64,000 nt of DNA from an uncultured Alphaproteobacteria bacterium (GCA_902521465.1 CABYRL010000001.1:372001-436000), one strand, 5' to 3'. Numbered from the stretch's first letter, positions 27,541-34,893 are shown. The notes: generated by a model not told the origin, from the letters alone. Made by a program: numbers and translations.

Positions 27541-27995
27541 AATATTCTATTATTTACCTAATTTTCTCACTGTTTTTACTCGTAAATAATCTATTTGCTT
27601 CTCATGTCACTGTAGTTGATGGAGACACAATTAAATTAGGTGATGTTAAAATACGTTTTAGTGGAATAGATGCTCCTGAAATTAATCAGACGTGTGTTGC
27701 AAGTGAAGGGAAGGTTGCATGTGGAAAGATATCAAAAGATATTTTACTTACAAAAGTTACAAATAATAAAATTAGCTGTACAGATGAGGGAAAAGACTTC
27801 TATGGAAGAGTATTAGGTGAGTGCTTTGTCAATGGAGAGTCATTAAGTAGTTATTTAGTCAGAGAGGGTTTTGCGTTTGCTTATAGAAAATATTCAGATA
27901 AATATATTTTAGATGAGGAGTATGCCAAATCTAACAAACTTGGAATGTGGTCCATGAAATTTGAATATCCATGGGACTTTCGAAAAAATAATTAA
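27531..27995 (+). CDS. Secreted thermonuclease-like nuclease (SNase domain)
   Basis: Exported calcium-dependent nuclease of the staphylococcal-nuclease fold. The open frame begins at a TTG at 27504, but the GTG at 27531 gives a proper signal peptide (MSLKYSIIYLIFSLFLLV, ending about ...LFAS) and only a 10-base overlap with the DUF4396 gene, so it is preferred (154 aa). VVDGDTI, RFSGIDAPEI and YGRVLGEC carry the expected Asp, Arg, Asp, Glu and Arg active-site residues. LVREGFAFAY and the late LGMW are also conserved. It could scavenge nucleic acid in the periplasm. Confidence 0.85.
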   Translation: MSLKYSIIYLIFSLFLLVNNLFASHVTVVDGDTIKLGDVKIRFSGIDAPEINQTCVASEGKVACGKISKDILLTKVTNNKISCTDEGKDFYGRVLGECFVNGESLSSYLVREGFAFAYRKYSDKYILDEEYAKSNKLGMWSMKFEYPWDFRKNN

Positions 27996-28000
27996 ATGTT

Positions 28001-28573
28001 TTGTCAAAAATATATTTCTTAATTACAACTTTTATTATTAATCTAAGTTTTTATCAAAGTTTATATTCATCAGATCAAGATTACTGCGTTGGCTACTTAG
28101 AAGAAGTTTACTGGTCTTTAGATCCTATTGAAGAGATTGAAGTTCGAGAAAGAATAATTAAATTTTTTAATGACAATTTTGAGGGTGCAGAAAACCTAAA
28201 CTATGACTTGTATTATGACTCCCAATCAAAGCAGTTTTTAATTGATTTAGAAGGTGTAGATATTAGTAAATATAAAAAAGTCAATTATCCTAATTTTGAA
28301 ATCTTAGTATTAGATGCATATATCAATCTATTTAAGGGAGATGGAATAAACTATTGTCCTGCGTTTTGGGATAATTGCAGTGAGGAGTCGTTGAAGTCTT
28401 TTTTTCAAGCCTCAGAGGATTTTAGTCAATCTTGGAGTGGTGAAGAGAATGCAATGAAATTTCTCACAGATCACTTCGTCAATCATCATTGCACCATGTA
28501 TCTTGATACCTCTATTGATCAAAAGACTTTCATAAGCGATCTAAATATTTTAATTAATGAATTAACCAAATAA
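28001..28573 (+). CDS. Exported protein of unknown function
   Basis: 190 residues starting at a TTG five bases after the nuclease stop. No ATG in this frame precedes the hydrophobic segment. A signal peptide covers about residues 1-24. The mature protein is acidic and has four cysteines (DYCVGYL, INYCPAFWDNC, HHCTMY), suggesting disulfides in the periplasm. I recognise no family. It probably shares a transcript with the nuclease. Confidence 0.6.
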   Translation: MSKIYFLITTFIINLSFYQSLYSSDQDYCVGYLEEVYWSLDPIEEIEVRERIIKFFNDNFEGAENLNYDLYYDSQSKQFLIDLEGVDISKYKKVNYPNFEILVLDAYINLFKGDGINYCPAFWDNCSEESLKSFFQASEDFSQSWSGEENAMKFLTDHFVNHHCTMYLDTSIDQKTFISDLNILINELTK

Positions 28574-28646
28574 TTTATTAACAACTTTTTTTATTTATGC
28601 GTAACTTCTATCAAAGACTGATCAATATGTATGATATCAATCATTA

Positions 28647-28862
28647 ATGGGCTGGTGGAATGGTAAAGAGGAGTTATTTGAAAATAATGAAATTCCATAC
28701 AATAATAAGTGTTCTGAATGTGGTGATTACAAGGAAGTCTCAAAGAAATATATCAATAAAATCAACGATGAAATGATTACGATTTGCTACGATTGTAGCA
28801 AAAAGCGCTATATTGAGTCGTTAATGGTGGTTTCTGCTATTGATGGAGTTGACGACCTTTGA
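28647..28862 (+). CDS. Small zinc-ribbon protein
   Basis: A 71-residue cytoplasmic protein with two CxxC knuckles, CSECGDY and CYDCSKK, spaced about 30 residues apart, consistent with one bound zinc. It has no signal peptide. The family is unknown to me. Its 3' end meets a possible small membrane-protein gene on the other strand. Confidence 0.55.
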   Translation: MGWWNGKEELFENNEIPYNNKCSECGDYKEVSKKYINKINDEMITICYDCSKKRYIESLMVVSAIDGVDDL

Positions 28863-28957
28863 TGACCGTAGGTTAAGAAAAAAAATAAGACTATAAACAC
28901 ATACAATAAGACACCTACTATTACCACTAAAGGGATGAAACCGCTTTGATAAGACAT
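28808..28957 (-). CDS. Possible small membrane protein
   Basis: A 49-codon reading frame with one or two hydrophobic helices (GFIPLVVIVGVLLYVFIVLF) followed by a Tyr-Gly-His-Gln-Arg basic turn and a Ser/Thr-rich tail. It follows the hypothetical gene at 28995 on the same strand and fills a stretch that would otherwise be empty. It has no ribosome-binding site, and its last 55 bases overlap the zinc-ribbon gene tail to tail. The frame is open further upstream to 29071, inside the neighbouring gene. Weakly supported. Confidence 0.35.
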   Translation of the reverse strand: MSYQSGFIPLVVIVGVLLYVFIVLFFFLTYGHQRSSTPSIAETTINDSI

Positions 28958-28994
28958 CAAAGAAACAAAGACTAGAACACTTATAGAACTTTTT

Positions 28995-29444
28995 TTAAAA
29001 ATACAAATACAGATAATCTTGAGCGATAATTTTTGAAGCAATAAAAACCTTTTCTGGTGGGAGTTCATCATAGCTGCTCCAACCGATGTATTTCAGAGAA
29101 CCATCTAGACCAACGAGTTGGCGGATTTCATCTAAGGACCGAAGAGGGTGACCCTCTAAAGAGAGATCGAGAAGATATGAATGGTTCTCATTTCCTTGGA
29201 CATGCAAACTCACAACTTGCCATTGATTTTGATTTTGATAGGGAAACACATATATGTTAGACTGTGTTTCTATACTAATTGTTTGAGCGTAATTGTGTAT
29301 TTGGTTATAAATTGTCTCTTTAAATAACTGCTTTGTTTCTTTATCTAAACTACCCAGCACAAAAATCGTTGACTGATTAATTTCTGCTTTAATTTGTAAA
29401 GAAAAGGTTAGGAAGATGACCACAAATAATAATTTTTTAATCAT
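28995..29444 (-). CDS. Exported protein of unknown function
   Basis: 149 residues from the ATG at 29444, which overlaps the stop of the upstream lipoprotein gene (ATGA) and is preferred to the ATG at 29459. The N-terminus (MIKKLLFVVIFLTFSLQIKAE) is a good signal peptide. The mature part is mixed alpha/beta with repeated aromatic residues and no cysteine. I recognise no family. It is coupled to the lipoprotein and HTH genes, forming a three-gene unit. Confidence 0.6.
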   Translation of the reverse strand: MIKKLLFVVIFLTFSLQIKAEINQSTIFVLGSLDKETKQLFKETIYNQIHNYAQTISIETQSNIYVFPYQNQNQWQVVSLHVQGNENHSYLLDLSLEGHPLRSLDEIRQLVGLDGSLKYIGWSSYDELPPEKVFIASKIIAQDYLYLYF

Positions 29445-29968
29445 GTCCATCCCTGGCACGTATCCAAAGCGCTGTTAAGAGCAGAACTGAGTCCGTTAGC
29501 TTTCATTTCTATTTCTTGTTTTTCAAACCTGTTGAGAGGATCATTGATAGAAAATGAAATTTGTCCTCTTTTGGACAACAGCTCTTCAAGCTTGGAGAAG
29601 TGATGTTTATAAAAACTCATTAACTCCCAACGAACGTATCCATCGGCATTCAATCGGCTCGCATTTTCGCCTTTATAAGATTGACCTGAGAGCTTCCAAT
29701 CAAAAGTTTCACCGCTCATAACGTCGAAATCTTTGGGCTCAAATTCTCGATTGGTATAAACTAAACGAGCATCGCAACTTAAGTTTGGATCGACAATAAA
29801 AATAATCATTTGATCCTGGTTTTCTAAACTAAATACTAAGTCTAAGTTTTCTTCTTGAGCCTCCATATGTATCCAGTTATCAAATTCATGATGCATAGGG
29901 CTACCTTCTGCTTTTAGAGAACAATTAGTTAAAAAAACACTGATAAATAACAATAATAATGCTCTCAT
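29441..29968 (-). CDS. Putative lipoprotein, related to two other exported proteins nearby
   Basis: 175 residues. LFISVFLTNC ends in a lipobox (L-T-N-C16), so the mature protein should be a lipoprotein. The body has a Trp near its start (DNWIHM), a mid-protein Cys (LSCDARLVY), a GQISFSI strand and a C-terminal helix ending ALDTC. The same order of landmarks appears in the proteins at 32469 and 33867, suggesting a diverged family. It overlaps the HTH gene by one base and the next gene by four. Function unknown. Confidence 0.6.
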   Translation of the reverse strand: MRALLLLFISVFLTNCSLKAEGSPMHHEFDNWIHMEAQEENLDLVFSLENQDQMIIFIVDPNLSCDARLVYTNREFEPKDFDVMSGETFDWKLSGQSYKGENASRLNADGYVRWELMSFYKHHFSKLEELLSKRGQISFSINDPLNRFEKQEIEMKANGLSSALNSALDTCQGWT

Positions 29969-30288
29969 TACTTCTTTTCTCCTGGTTTGAAATGGCTCAT
30001 TAAAAATTGCTGAGGAAAGGGCACTTTAAGATAAGAGGCATATTGCCTAGTAAAAAAGTAATTCAGGGGATACTGAATAAATTCTAGATTACCATTCTCA
30101 AGAGCATCAAGAGTGCTACGAGAATAATTCAAATGCTGCATTACATCCTCAACAGAAATATTATTTTCTTGCCTGATTTGTGCTAAACAACGCAAATACT
30201 CTTCAATATCTCTTAGGGATTGGGGTTCATTTTTTTTATTAGAGGACAACCTCCTACCTAAAGTAGGAGTAATATAATTAGACTTCAT
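29968..30288 (-). CDS. RodZ/XRE-like helix-turn-helix protein
   Basis: 106 residues. The central part (about 30-90) reads as the RodZ-type HTH: LAQIRQENNISVEDVMQHL, then YSRSTLDALENGN, then YFFTRQYASYLKV. That pattern occurs in cytoplasmic HTH domains of RodZ-like proteins. There is no membrane segment, so it may be a stand-alone regulator. It heads a three-gene unit with the lipoprotein and another exported protein, and is divergent from a second HTH-like gene at 30394. An inverted repeat, CTCCTAC-CTAAA-GTAGGAG at 30251-30269, lies within its first codons. Confidence 0.65.
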   Translation of the reverse strand: MKSNYITPTLGRRLSSNKKNEPQSLRDIEEYLRCLAQIRQENNISVEDVMQHLNYSRSTLDALENGNLEFIQYPLNYFFTRQYASYLKVPFPQQFLMSHFKPGEKK

Positions 30289-30323
30289 GATAACAATAAT
30301 GAGGAATATTATTTCTACAAATA

Positions 30324-30348
30324 GTCCAAAGCTTTTTTACTTTTGGAC
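30324..30348. promoter_or_regulatory. Inverted repeat between two divergent HTH genes
   Basis: GTCCAAA at 30324-30330 and TTTGGAC at 30342-30348 form a 7-bp inverted repeat with an 11-base spacer, in the 105-base gap between the divergent genes at 30288 and 30394. A TATAGT at 30383-30388 could be the -10 box of the rightward gene. Operator function is inferred from position only. Confidence 0.35.
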
Positions 30349-30393
30349 ATAGATTATTGATTACCCGCTTAACATAAATTGCTATAGTGAGGT

Positions 30394-30858
30394 ATGTCTA
30401 AAACAAAAGAAATTATCACCATTGAACATACTCTAAAAGAGGTTCTTAAAAATTTAAGTGATCAAGACATTCAAGATATCACTGGGAAGTCTAAGTCTTA
30501 TATATACAAATGTGCTGATCCTGACGATACTGATAGGAATATACAATTTAGAACTGTCATACGTTTAGAGCATGCTATGCATAAAATTTACCAAAAAACT
30601 CCTTTTAGCAATTTTTTGAAAGATTATCTAGCAACCGCCCAACCTGAAAAACCTGCTAGTGAAAGTGAAGTACAATCAGAGATATTAGCAATAGGCGGAA
30701 GATTGGGAGATTTAATGGATGCTGTGCGTGAGTCAATGGATGAGAAAAGTTCAGGGGGATCAAAAATAGTCCCACATGAAAAAGAGAAAATTTACCAAGA
30801 CATCCAAAAATTAGATGATCAGTTGAGTAAAATTAAGAGTGTGTTAAAATCACTCTAA
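30394..30858 (+). CDS. Putative HTH-like cytoplasmic protein
   Basis: 154 residues without signal or membrane segment. The N-terminal 60 residues resemble a phage-type HTH: LKEVLKNLSDQDIQDITGKSKSYIYKC, then FRTVIRLEHAMHKI. Next come a Pro/Glu-rich linker and a C-terminal coiled-coil segment (EKEKIYQDIQKLDDQLSKIKS). It could be a DNA-binding regulator of its own region or of the divergent unit. The ion-channel gene begins one base after its stop, so the two are probably co-transcribed. The HTH assignment is by eye. Confidence 0.6.
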   Translation: MSKTKEIITIEHTLKEVLKNLSDQDIQDITGKSKSYIYKCADPDDTDRNIQFRTVIRLEHAMHKIYQKTPFSNFLKDYLATAQPEKPASESEVQSEILAIGGRLGDLMDAVRESMDEKSSGGSKIVPHEKEKIYQDIQKLDDQLSKIKSVLKSL

Positions 30859-30859
30859 T

Positions 30860-32245
30860 TTGTTTTCAAGGGGGATAATTTTAGGATTTTGGGTTTTCTT
30901 TTCCAATGTTAGCTGGGGAGCAGAAATTTGTGAACGACTTCTAAAAAAAGACTTTAGAGAAACGTCTAATATACGTCTGGCCTACAATGATGTTGGTGTA
31001 ATTTTAGAGGAAAACGGCACATTTATTGACAAAATACGCTTTGGTTCTTCTGCCTTTGAGTCTCCTATATCTACAGGAGATCAGATTATCGAAATTAATG
31101 GGGAGGATATATCCAATATTGAAGAAGATAATGTAAAGAAATTTTTAGCTACTAGGAATGTTTCGCTAAAAGTAATTGGATCTGATGGTGAAGCTAAAAC
31201 AATTAGTTTAGAGAGAACCCCGTATTTGGGACATCCTATTGTCGAATTTGATATTATCTTGAGAGACATAGAGATTATTCAACAAAGTAGTAAAACTAGT
31301 TTAGATTTTGAAGTACATCTAAAGTGGAGAAATGAAGATTTAATTCATAAACTACCTCTAATATTAGATTTAGATAAAGCCAAGTTTGCTGAAAATGAAG
31401 AATCTGAAATAAAATGTATTTTTAGAAAATCTGCTGAATTAGATAATATTCTTCAAAAAATATGGTATCCTAATTTCGATGCATCAGATATCACTTCATT
31501 TATTAATCGATCTGAGTTTCACAGCTTATTAGTAACAAGTAATAAACCTTATAACTTTCATTTAGTTCAAAAAATAAATTACCAGGCAAATAATATTTCG
31601 GAATTTCAAAAATTTCCATTCGATAGAATAGCAACATCAGCAGGCTTTGTTTTCCAAGACACTGATCTGAGCACATCTGCATTATATAATCCTGAATTTG
31701 TGATCGATAGGGCCAACGAAAATCTTTATGAGTGGCAAATAACACATCATGATTTTGATTGCTGTCCTACAAAAATTTACGGTCAGGGTGTGCAACAAGA
31801 GGTTCATTTTAACTTTGAGCTTACAAGAAAATCCTTCTACTATATTTTGAAAATAATTCTACCAGTCATCTTTTTAGTTTATCTATCGTTTAGTGTATTT
31901 TGGATACCAGCCCGTGAACTTGAGTCTAAGCTAGCAGTATCACTTGGTTCTTTGCTGACTCTCGTGGTATTTCAGTTTACATTTGGTGATGGACTTCCAA
32001 AAATCAATAAAATCAGTATTTTAGATGCTTGGATTTTGATTTCTTATTTGTTCACAGGTCTTTCTACTATTATAACAATTTGGAGTTACTGGGATTACCA
32101 TCGTGATCATCAAACGGGTCGCTATAATACAATTGATAAAAAATTATTTTGGTCTCTGTGTCTGAGCTATTTTCTATTTATGGCCATCTTTGGATGGGCT
32201 ATTAAGAATAATTGGAATATTCTTAACAATGGTATAACTGTCTAA
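30860..32245 (+). CDS. Pentameric ligand-gated ion channel (Cys-loop superfamily) with N-terminal PDZ domain
   Basis: 461 residues starting at TTG. Signal peptide at 1 to about 20. A PDZ-like domain at about 38-120 includes the ligand-loop-like GVILEENG, a SPISTGDQIIEINGEDI core and KTISLERT. From about 125 follows the beta-sandwich extracellular domain of pLGICs, with IWYPNF (201-206) and the Pro-loop F252-P-F-D255. M1 (about 326-349) reads YYILKIILPVIFLVYLSF. M2 (about 355-375) is preceded by E353/E355. M3 (about 384-408) follows the GLP-K junction, and M4 is at about 429-449. The order and M1-M3 details match GLIC-type prokaryotic channels. The acidic residues before M2 suggest cation selectivity (inferred). 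It follows an HTH-like gene by one base. Confidence 0.85.
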   Translation: MFSRGIILGFWVFFSNVSWGAEICERLLKKDFRETSNIRLAYNDVGVILEENGTFIDKIRFGSSAFESPISTGDQIIEINGEDISNIEEDNVKKFLATRNVSLKVIGSDGEAKTISLERTPYLGHPIVEFDIILRDIEIIQQSSKTSLDFEVHLKWRNEDLIHKLPLILDLDKAKFAENEESEIKCIFRKSAELDNILQKIWYPNFDASDITSFINRSEFHSLLVTSNKPYNFHLVQKINYQANNISEFQKFPFDRIATSAGFVFQDTDLSTSALYNPEFVIDRANENLYEWQITHHDFDCCPTKIYGQGVQQEVHFNFELTRKSFYYILKIILPVIFLVYLSFSVFWIPARELESKLAVSLGSLLTLVVFQFTFGDGLPKINKISILDAWILISYLFTGLSTIITIWSYWDYHRDHQTGRYNTIDKKLFWSLCLSYFLFMAIFGWAIKNNWNILNNGITV

Positions 32246-32468
32246 AATTTCATAGACTTTTCCCAATCTTTATTTTTAAAAATTAATATTTTTGTCTTCA
32301 GTGCAAAGACCTCTCTTTTCCTTTCTGTTTTCTAGTTACTCCTTCTCTAAGTCATTTCCTACCAGGTTAATAAATGACAAACAAAAAAAAGAGAGAGGAA
32401 AAATTGAGGTGGTTTTTTCATGGTTCCTTTCTGTGCTGCGGCTAATCCCATCCTCCTGTAAATTAGTC

Positions 32469-33071
32469 GTGGTACAAAGAGGAAAATACTCATTATTAAT
32501 AATTATCTCTCTATTTTTTGTCTCCTTAAGCTCAGCGATGACTTTAGAAAAATTTCACGGTTGGAATATTCAATTATTGGAGGAGGAAATAATTGCAATC
32601 GAACGTAGTGGTGATGTTGAAGATTCAGAAAATATTATTTTTGTTATGACAAAAAATAATTGTGATCGTGTGCTTCAATTTTTTGAATTATTTACCTTAT
32701 CAGCTCACCCAGATCTTACAAAATTAATAGATAAAGAAATTGAACTCCAGGAAAATGGTCATTCAACTACCGGAACGGTATATGAAATATATCCGTATAA
32801 GAACGGACACATGATTTTAATAGGCATGGGTTCATACAATCATGAAACAATTAAAGAATATTATACTTTTCATAAACGCTCTCGCTTAACAGTCACTGAT
32901 GTCCCATTCGAGGAACCAGTAGCCTTAAGAACTTTCGTAGACCTGCCTACAATTCAGTGGGCCATGCCTCAAGTAGAGGAAGCAATGGACAGAGCTCATA
33001 GGCATTGCAAAAAAATACCTGATCCCATCTCGGCTAGCCTAAACAATCCTCAGAAAGGACCTAAAACATGA
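32469..33071 (+). CDS. Exported protein of unknown function (family shared with 29441 and 33867)
   Basis: The frame is open from 32292, but the first ~59 codons do not look like a protein start. The GTG at 32469 gives a signal peptide (VQRGKYSLLIIISLFFVSLSSA) and 200 residues, so it is preferred with caution. The mature protein has a Trp near its start (HGWNIQ), a mid Cys (NNCDRV), a strand SRLTVTDV and a C-terminal helix MDRAHRHC, paralleling the gene at 33867 (DPWQID, NGCRFN, LMTMTI, MHEAHALC). Function unknown. Its stop overlaps the next small gene (ATGA). The preceding 32246-32468 contains only purine/pyrimidine-rich runs. Confidence 0.55.
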   Translation: MVQRGKYSLLIIISLFFVSLSSAMTLEKFHGWNIQLLEEEIIAIERSGDVEDSENIIFVMTKNNCDRVLQFFELFTLSAHPDLTKLIDKEIELQENGHSTTGTVYEIYPYKNGHMILIGMGSYNHETIKEYYTFHKRSRLTVTDVPFEEPVALRTFVDLPTIQWAMPQVEEAMDRAHRHCKKIPDPISASLNNPQKGPKT

Positions 33072-33295
33072 CTTTTTTACATTTCCTAGCAGCAGTTTTA
33101 TTCTTGTATGTTGCAGATGAGCAAAATCACAGCCAACTTCATTTTGGTAAGAAATGCTTTCAAAATGAGAACGGGGATATTATTTTTTCACACATTTGGG
33201 TAACACGCCCTTTTGATGAATTACCTGCTAACAAAGAGCAATGTACTTTGCCAGAGGAGCCCGTGCCACCTGTCATTCCTAAATATGGGAAATAA
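33068..33295 (+). CDS. Small exported protein of unknown function
   Basis: 75 residues, starting by ATGA overlap with the previous stop. A short hydrophobic N-terminus (MTFLHFLAAVLFLYVADE) could be a signal peptide. The mature part has two cysteines (GKKCFQ, EQCTLP) and a Pro-rich end. No family recognised. Translational coupling to the upstream exported protein suggests joint function. Confidence 0.5.
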   Translation: MTFLHFLAAVLFLYVADEQNHSQLHFGKKCFQNENGDIIFSHIWVTRPFDELPANKEQCTLPEEPVPPVIPKYGK

Positions 33296-33324
33296 AACTT
33301 TCGATGAAATTAAAATTTACATAT

Positions 33325-33414
33325 GCGGCCTTAGCTTAAATGGAAAAGCGTCCCACACTGAGATTTCTTGCGGGAAGGGAAGATGCAGGTTCGACTCCTG
33401 ATCCGGCTGCACCA
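33325..33414 (+). tRNA. tRNA-like sequence, degenerate or non-canonical, with encoded CCA
   Basis: Ninety bases show tRNA marks. A near-complete acceptor stem (GCGGCC with GGCTGC) has a G3-U70-type wobble pair and discriminator A. T8 and A9 are followed by a perfect 4-bp D stem (GCTT/AAGC) whose loop carries A14 and GG. The T arm is CAGG-TTCGACT-CCTG, and CCA ends the sequence. The middle is abnormal: TCCCA pairs with CGGGA (with an A-C mismatch) around a 15-base loop instead of 7. The variable region is 9 bases and two extra bases (AT) sit between the T stem and acceptor. No anticodon can be assigned. It may be a decayed tRNA, an insertion-site relic or a non-canonical tRNA. G3-U70 with A73 would suit alanyl-tRNA synthetase. 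Confidence 0.45.
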
Positions 33415-33456
33415 AAACTATTTGGGGAGTTTTCAAAAAAACTTATAATACCTCTT

Positions 33457-33870
33457 ATGGGTCATAGCTATTTTATTGAATGTCAAAAATGTGATTACAA
33501 ATCAGAAGAAATTACAATGGGAGTTGGCTTTTTATTTGGAAATATTGATGACATACTCCACGCACTTAGAGGCAATGATAAAAAAATAGTACAACTCTTA
33601 AAGCACCGAAAACAAATTCATACCCATTATTCACGAGGTTATTCTCTTTATCAGTGTAGTAAATGCCACTCATTAGAAAATAAGTGTCACCTTACATTGT
33701 ACAACCAACAAGGAGATCTTATATTTCAAACAAAGTCTTATTGTGGGTCATGTCAAAAGGCAAGAGAGTACATGCCAGAGGATAGTGATAATGAAACTAT
33801 TCCAGATCTGTGCTGCCCTAAATGTCATCAGCAGGATCTTAAAGTCTTGCTAGGTATACTGTGGGATTGA
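33457..33870 (+). CDS. Multi-CxxC zinc-ribbon protein
   Basis: 137 residues from the ATG at 33457. The frame is open upstream to 33340, but that part lies in the tRNA-like sequence. Four CxxC knuckles (ECQKC, QCSKC, YCGSC, CCPKC) suggest two bound zinc ions in a cytoplasmic protein. The N-terminal MGHSYFIECQKCDYKS...GVGFLFG resembles proteins that present a zinc knuckle before a hydrophobic glycine-rich strand. The family is unknown to me. The next gene begins at TTGA over its stop codon. Confidence 0.65.
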   Translation: MGHSYFIECQKCDYKSEEITMGVGFLFGNIDDILHALRGNDKKIVQLLKHRKQIHTHYSRGYSLYQCSKCHSLENKCHLTLYNQQGDLIFQTKSYCGSCQKAREYMPEDSDNETIPDLCCPKCHQQDLKVLLGILWD

Positions 33871-34406
33871 TATACTATTTAAATGTGAATTTAAAATACT
33901 TTACATTCCTCTTAATTTGGCTGACACCGATTTTTGCCTTAGCTGATCCATGGCAAATTGATCAAGATGAAAATTTCATCACTTTAAAAAAAAATGGTGA
34001 AATCCAACATGGAAATAACATTCACTTTAATTTTGATAAGGATAATGGGTGTAGGTTTAATGTTTTTTTCTTCATTTACACTATGCAGGACAACCCATCA
34101 ACTTTAAGTGAAATCTTTGAAGATCAACAAATTCATTTAAATTTTGGTGGCCAAGAGATATTAGCGAGTGTTGCTTTTACATCACCATTTGGATTAGGTG
34201 AGATTGCAGGTATTTATGTAGCCCAAAATATTCCACTTTCAAAAGAGTTTATCAAAATGAACGAGAATATGTTAAAAGGCAATTTAATGACTATGACTAT
34301 TCAAAAAGAGTATGCAAAGTATTTTGATATCCCTGAAGAAAATTGGAGTTTTGAAAATTTTGGAGACAAAATGCACGAAGCTCATGCACTTTGCGCAATA
34401 GACTAA
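33867..34406 (+). CDS. Exported protein of unknown function (family shared with 29441 and 32469)
   Basis: About 179 residues. The TTG at 33867 overlaps the preceding TGA and is chosen; GTG codons at 33861 and 33885 are alternatives, all before one signal peptide (LKYFTFLLIWLTPIFALA). The mature part has DPWQID at its start, a mid Cys (NGCRFNVF), a Gly-rich turn, an LMTMTI strand and a C-terminal helix MHEAHALC, the same landmark order as the two related proteins nearby. Two conserved cysteines could form a disulfide. Function unknown. Confidence 0.6.
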   Translation: MIYYLNVNLKYFTFLLIWLTPIFALADPWQIDQDENFITLKKNGEIQHGNNIHFNFDKDNGCRFNVFFFIYTMQDNPSTLSEIFEDQQIHLNFGGQEILASVAFTSPFGLGEIAGIYVAQNIPLSKEFIKMNENMLKGNLMTMTIQKEYAKYFDIPEENWSFENFGDKMHEAHALCAID

Positions 34407-34424
34407 TTAATATCAAAAAAATAC

Positions 34425-34444
34425 TTATCCACACCTTATCTACA
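34425..34444 (+). promoter_or_regulatory. Tandem DnaA-box-like sites upstream of the FtsB-like gene
   Basis: TTATCCACA at 34425-34433 is a perfect match to the DnaA-box consensus TTATNCACA. TTATCTACA at 34436-34444 matches with one change, in the same orientation and 11 bases (one helical turn) away. They lie in the 100-base spacer before the division-type gene at 34507. This could be a DnaA-regulated promoter; in AT-rich DNA one such match may occur by chance, two in tandem less so. Confidence 0.45.
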
Positions 34445-34506
34445 AATAAATTTGAAGCTCATCTATCTGTCTAAAAACCTAATGATAATTTTAGTTGAGA
34501 AAGTTA

Positions 34507-34791
34507 ATGCAGTTTTTTGGTTCAAAAATATTATTGAATATTTTTTACGTTTTTTTACTTTCTTATCTCATTCATCACACTTTTAATGGAAAATTTAATA
34601 TACAAAATTACCTTATCAATAAGTTTGAATTAAAATTGTTTCAAGACTTTCATTATAACCTGCAGCGAAAGTCATTGGCTCTCGATATGGATTTAAAAGC
34701 TTCATATTTTGAAAAGGAAGATTTCATTGATGAACTATCAAAACAATACTCTGAACCCAAAGACGGAGAAACAATATTGAAATTAGATTAA
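34507..34791 (+). CDS. FtsB/DivIC-like septum formation protein
   Basis: 94 residues with one N-terminal membrane helix (LLNIFYVFLLSYLIHH) and a helical periplasmic part. The end reads DMDLKASYFEKEDFIDELSKQY...DGETILKLD, matching the DxDxxDExxRxxLxxxxPxExxi pattern of alphaproteobacterial septum-initiator proteins of the FtsB/DivIC family. Such proteins form a coiled coil with FtsL and FtsQ at the division site. The ATG at 34507 is preferred to the in-frame TTG at 34495. In most alphaproteobacteria ftsB is near eno and pdhA, which are not here, so this may be a second or relocated copy. Confidence 0.55.
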   Translation: MQFFGSKILLNIFYVFLLSYLIHHTFNGKFNIQNYLINKFELKLFQDFHYNLQRKSLALDMDLKASYFEKEDFIDELSKQYSEPKDGETILKLD

Positions 34792-34893
34792 AAAGTTATC
34801 AGATATTTTATTAACAAAACTTAATAAGTTTTATTAATTGTTGAAAATTATATTAACTGGTAATAGTATAAAAATTTCTTGGAGTAATTAAAT

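Noticed and set aside
32292-32468. N-terminal 59 codons of the exported protein frame
   Set aside because: The segment has no protein-like start, contains purine/pyrimidine runs and would put the signal peptide far inside the protein.
33340-33456. N-terminal extension of the zinc-ribbon protein frame
   Set aside because: It reads through the tRNA-like sequence; the ATG at 33457 gives a normal start.
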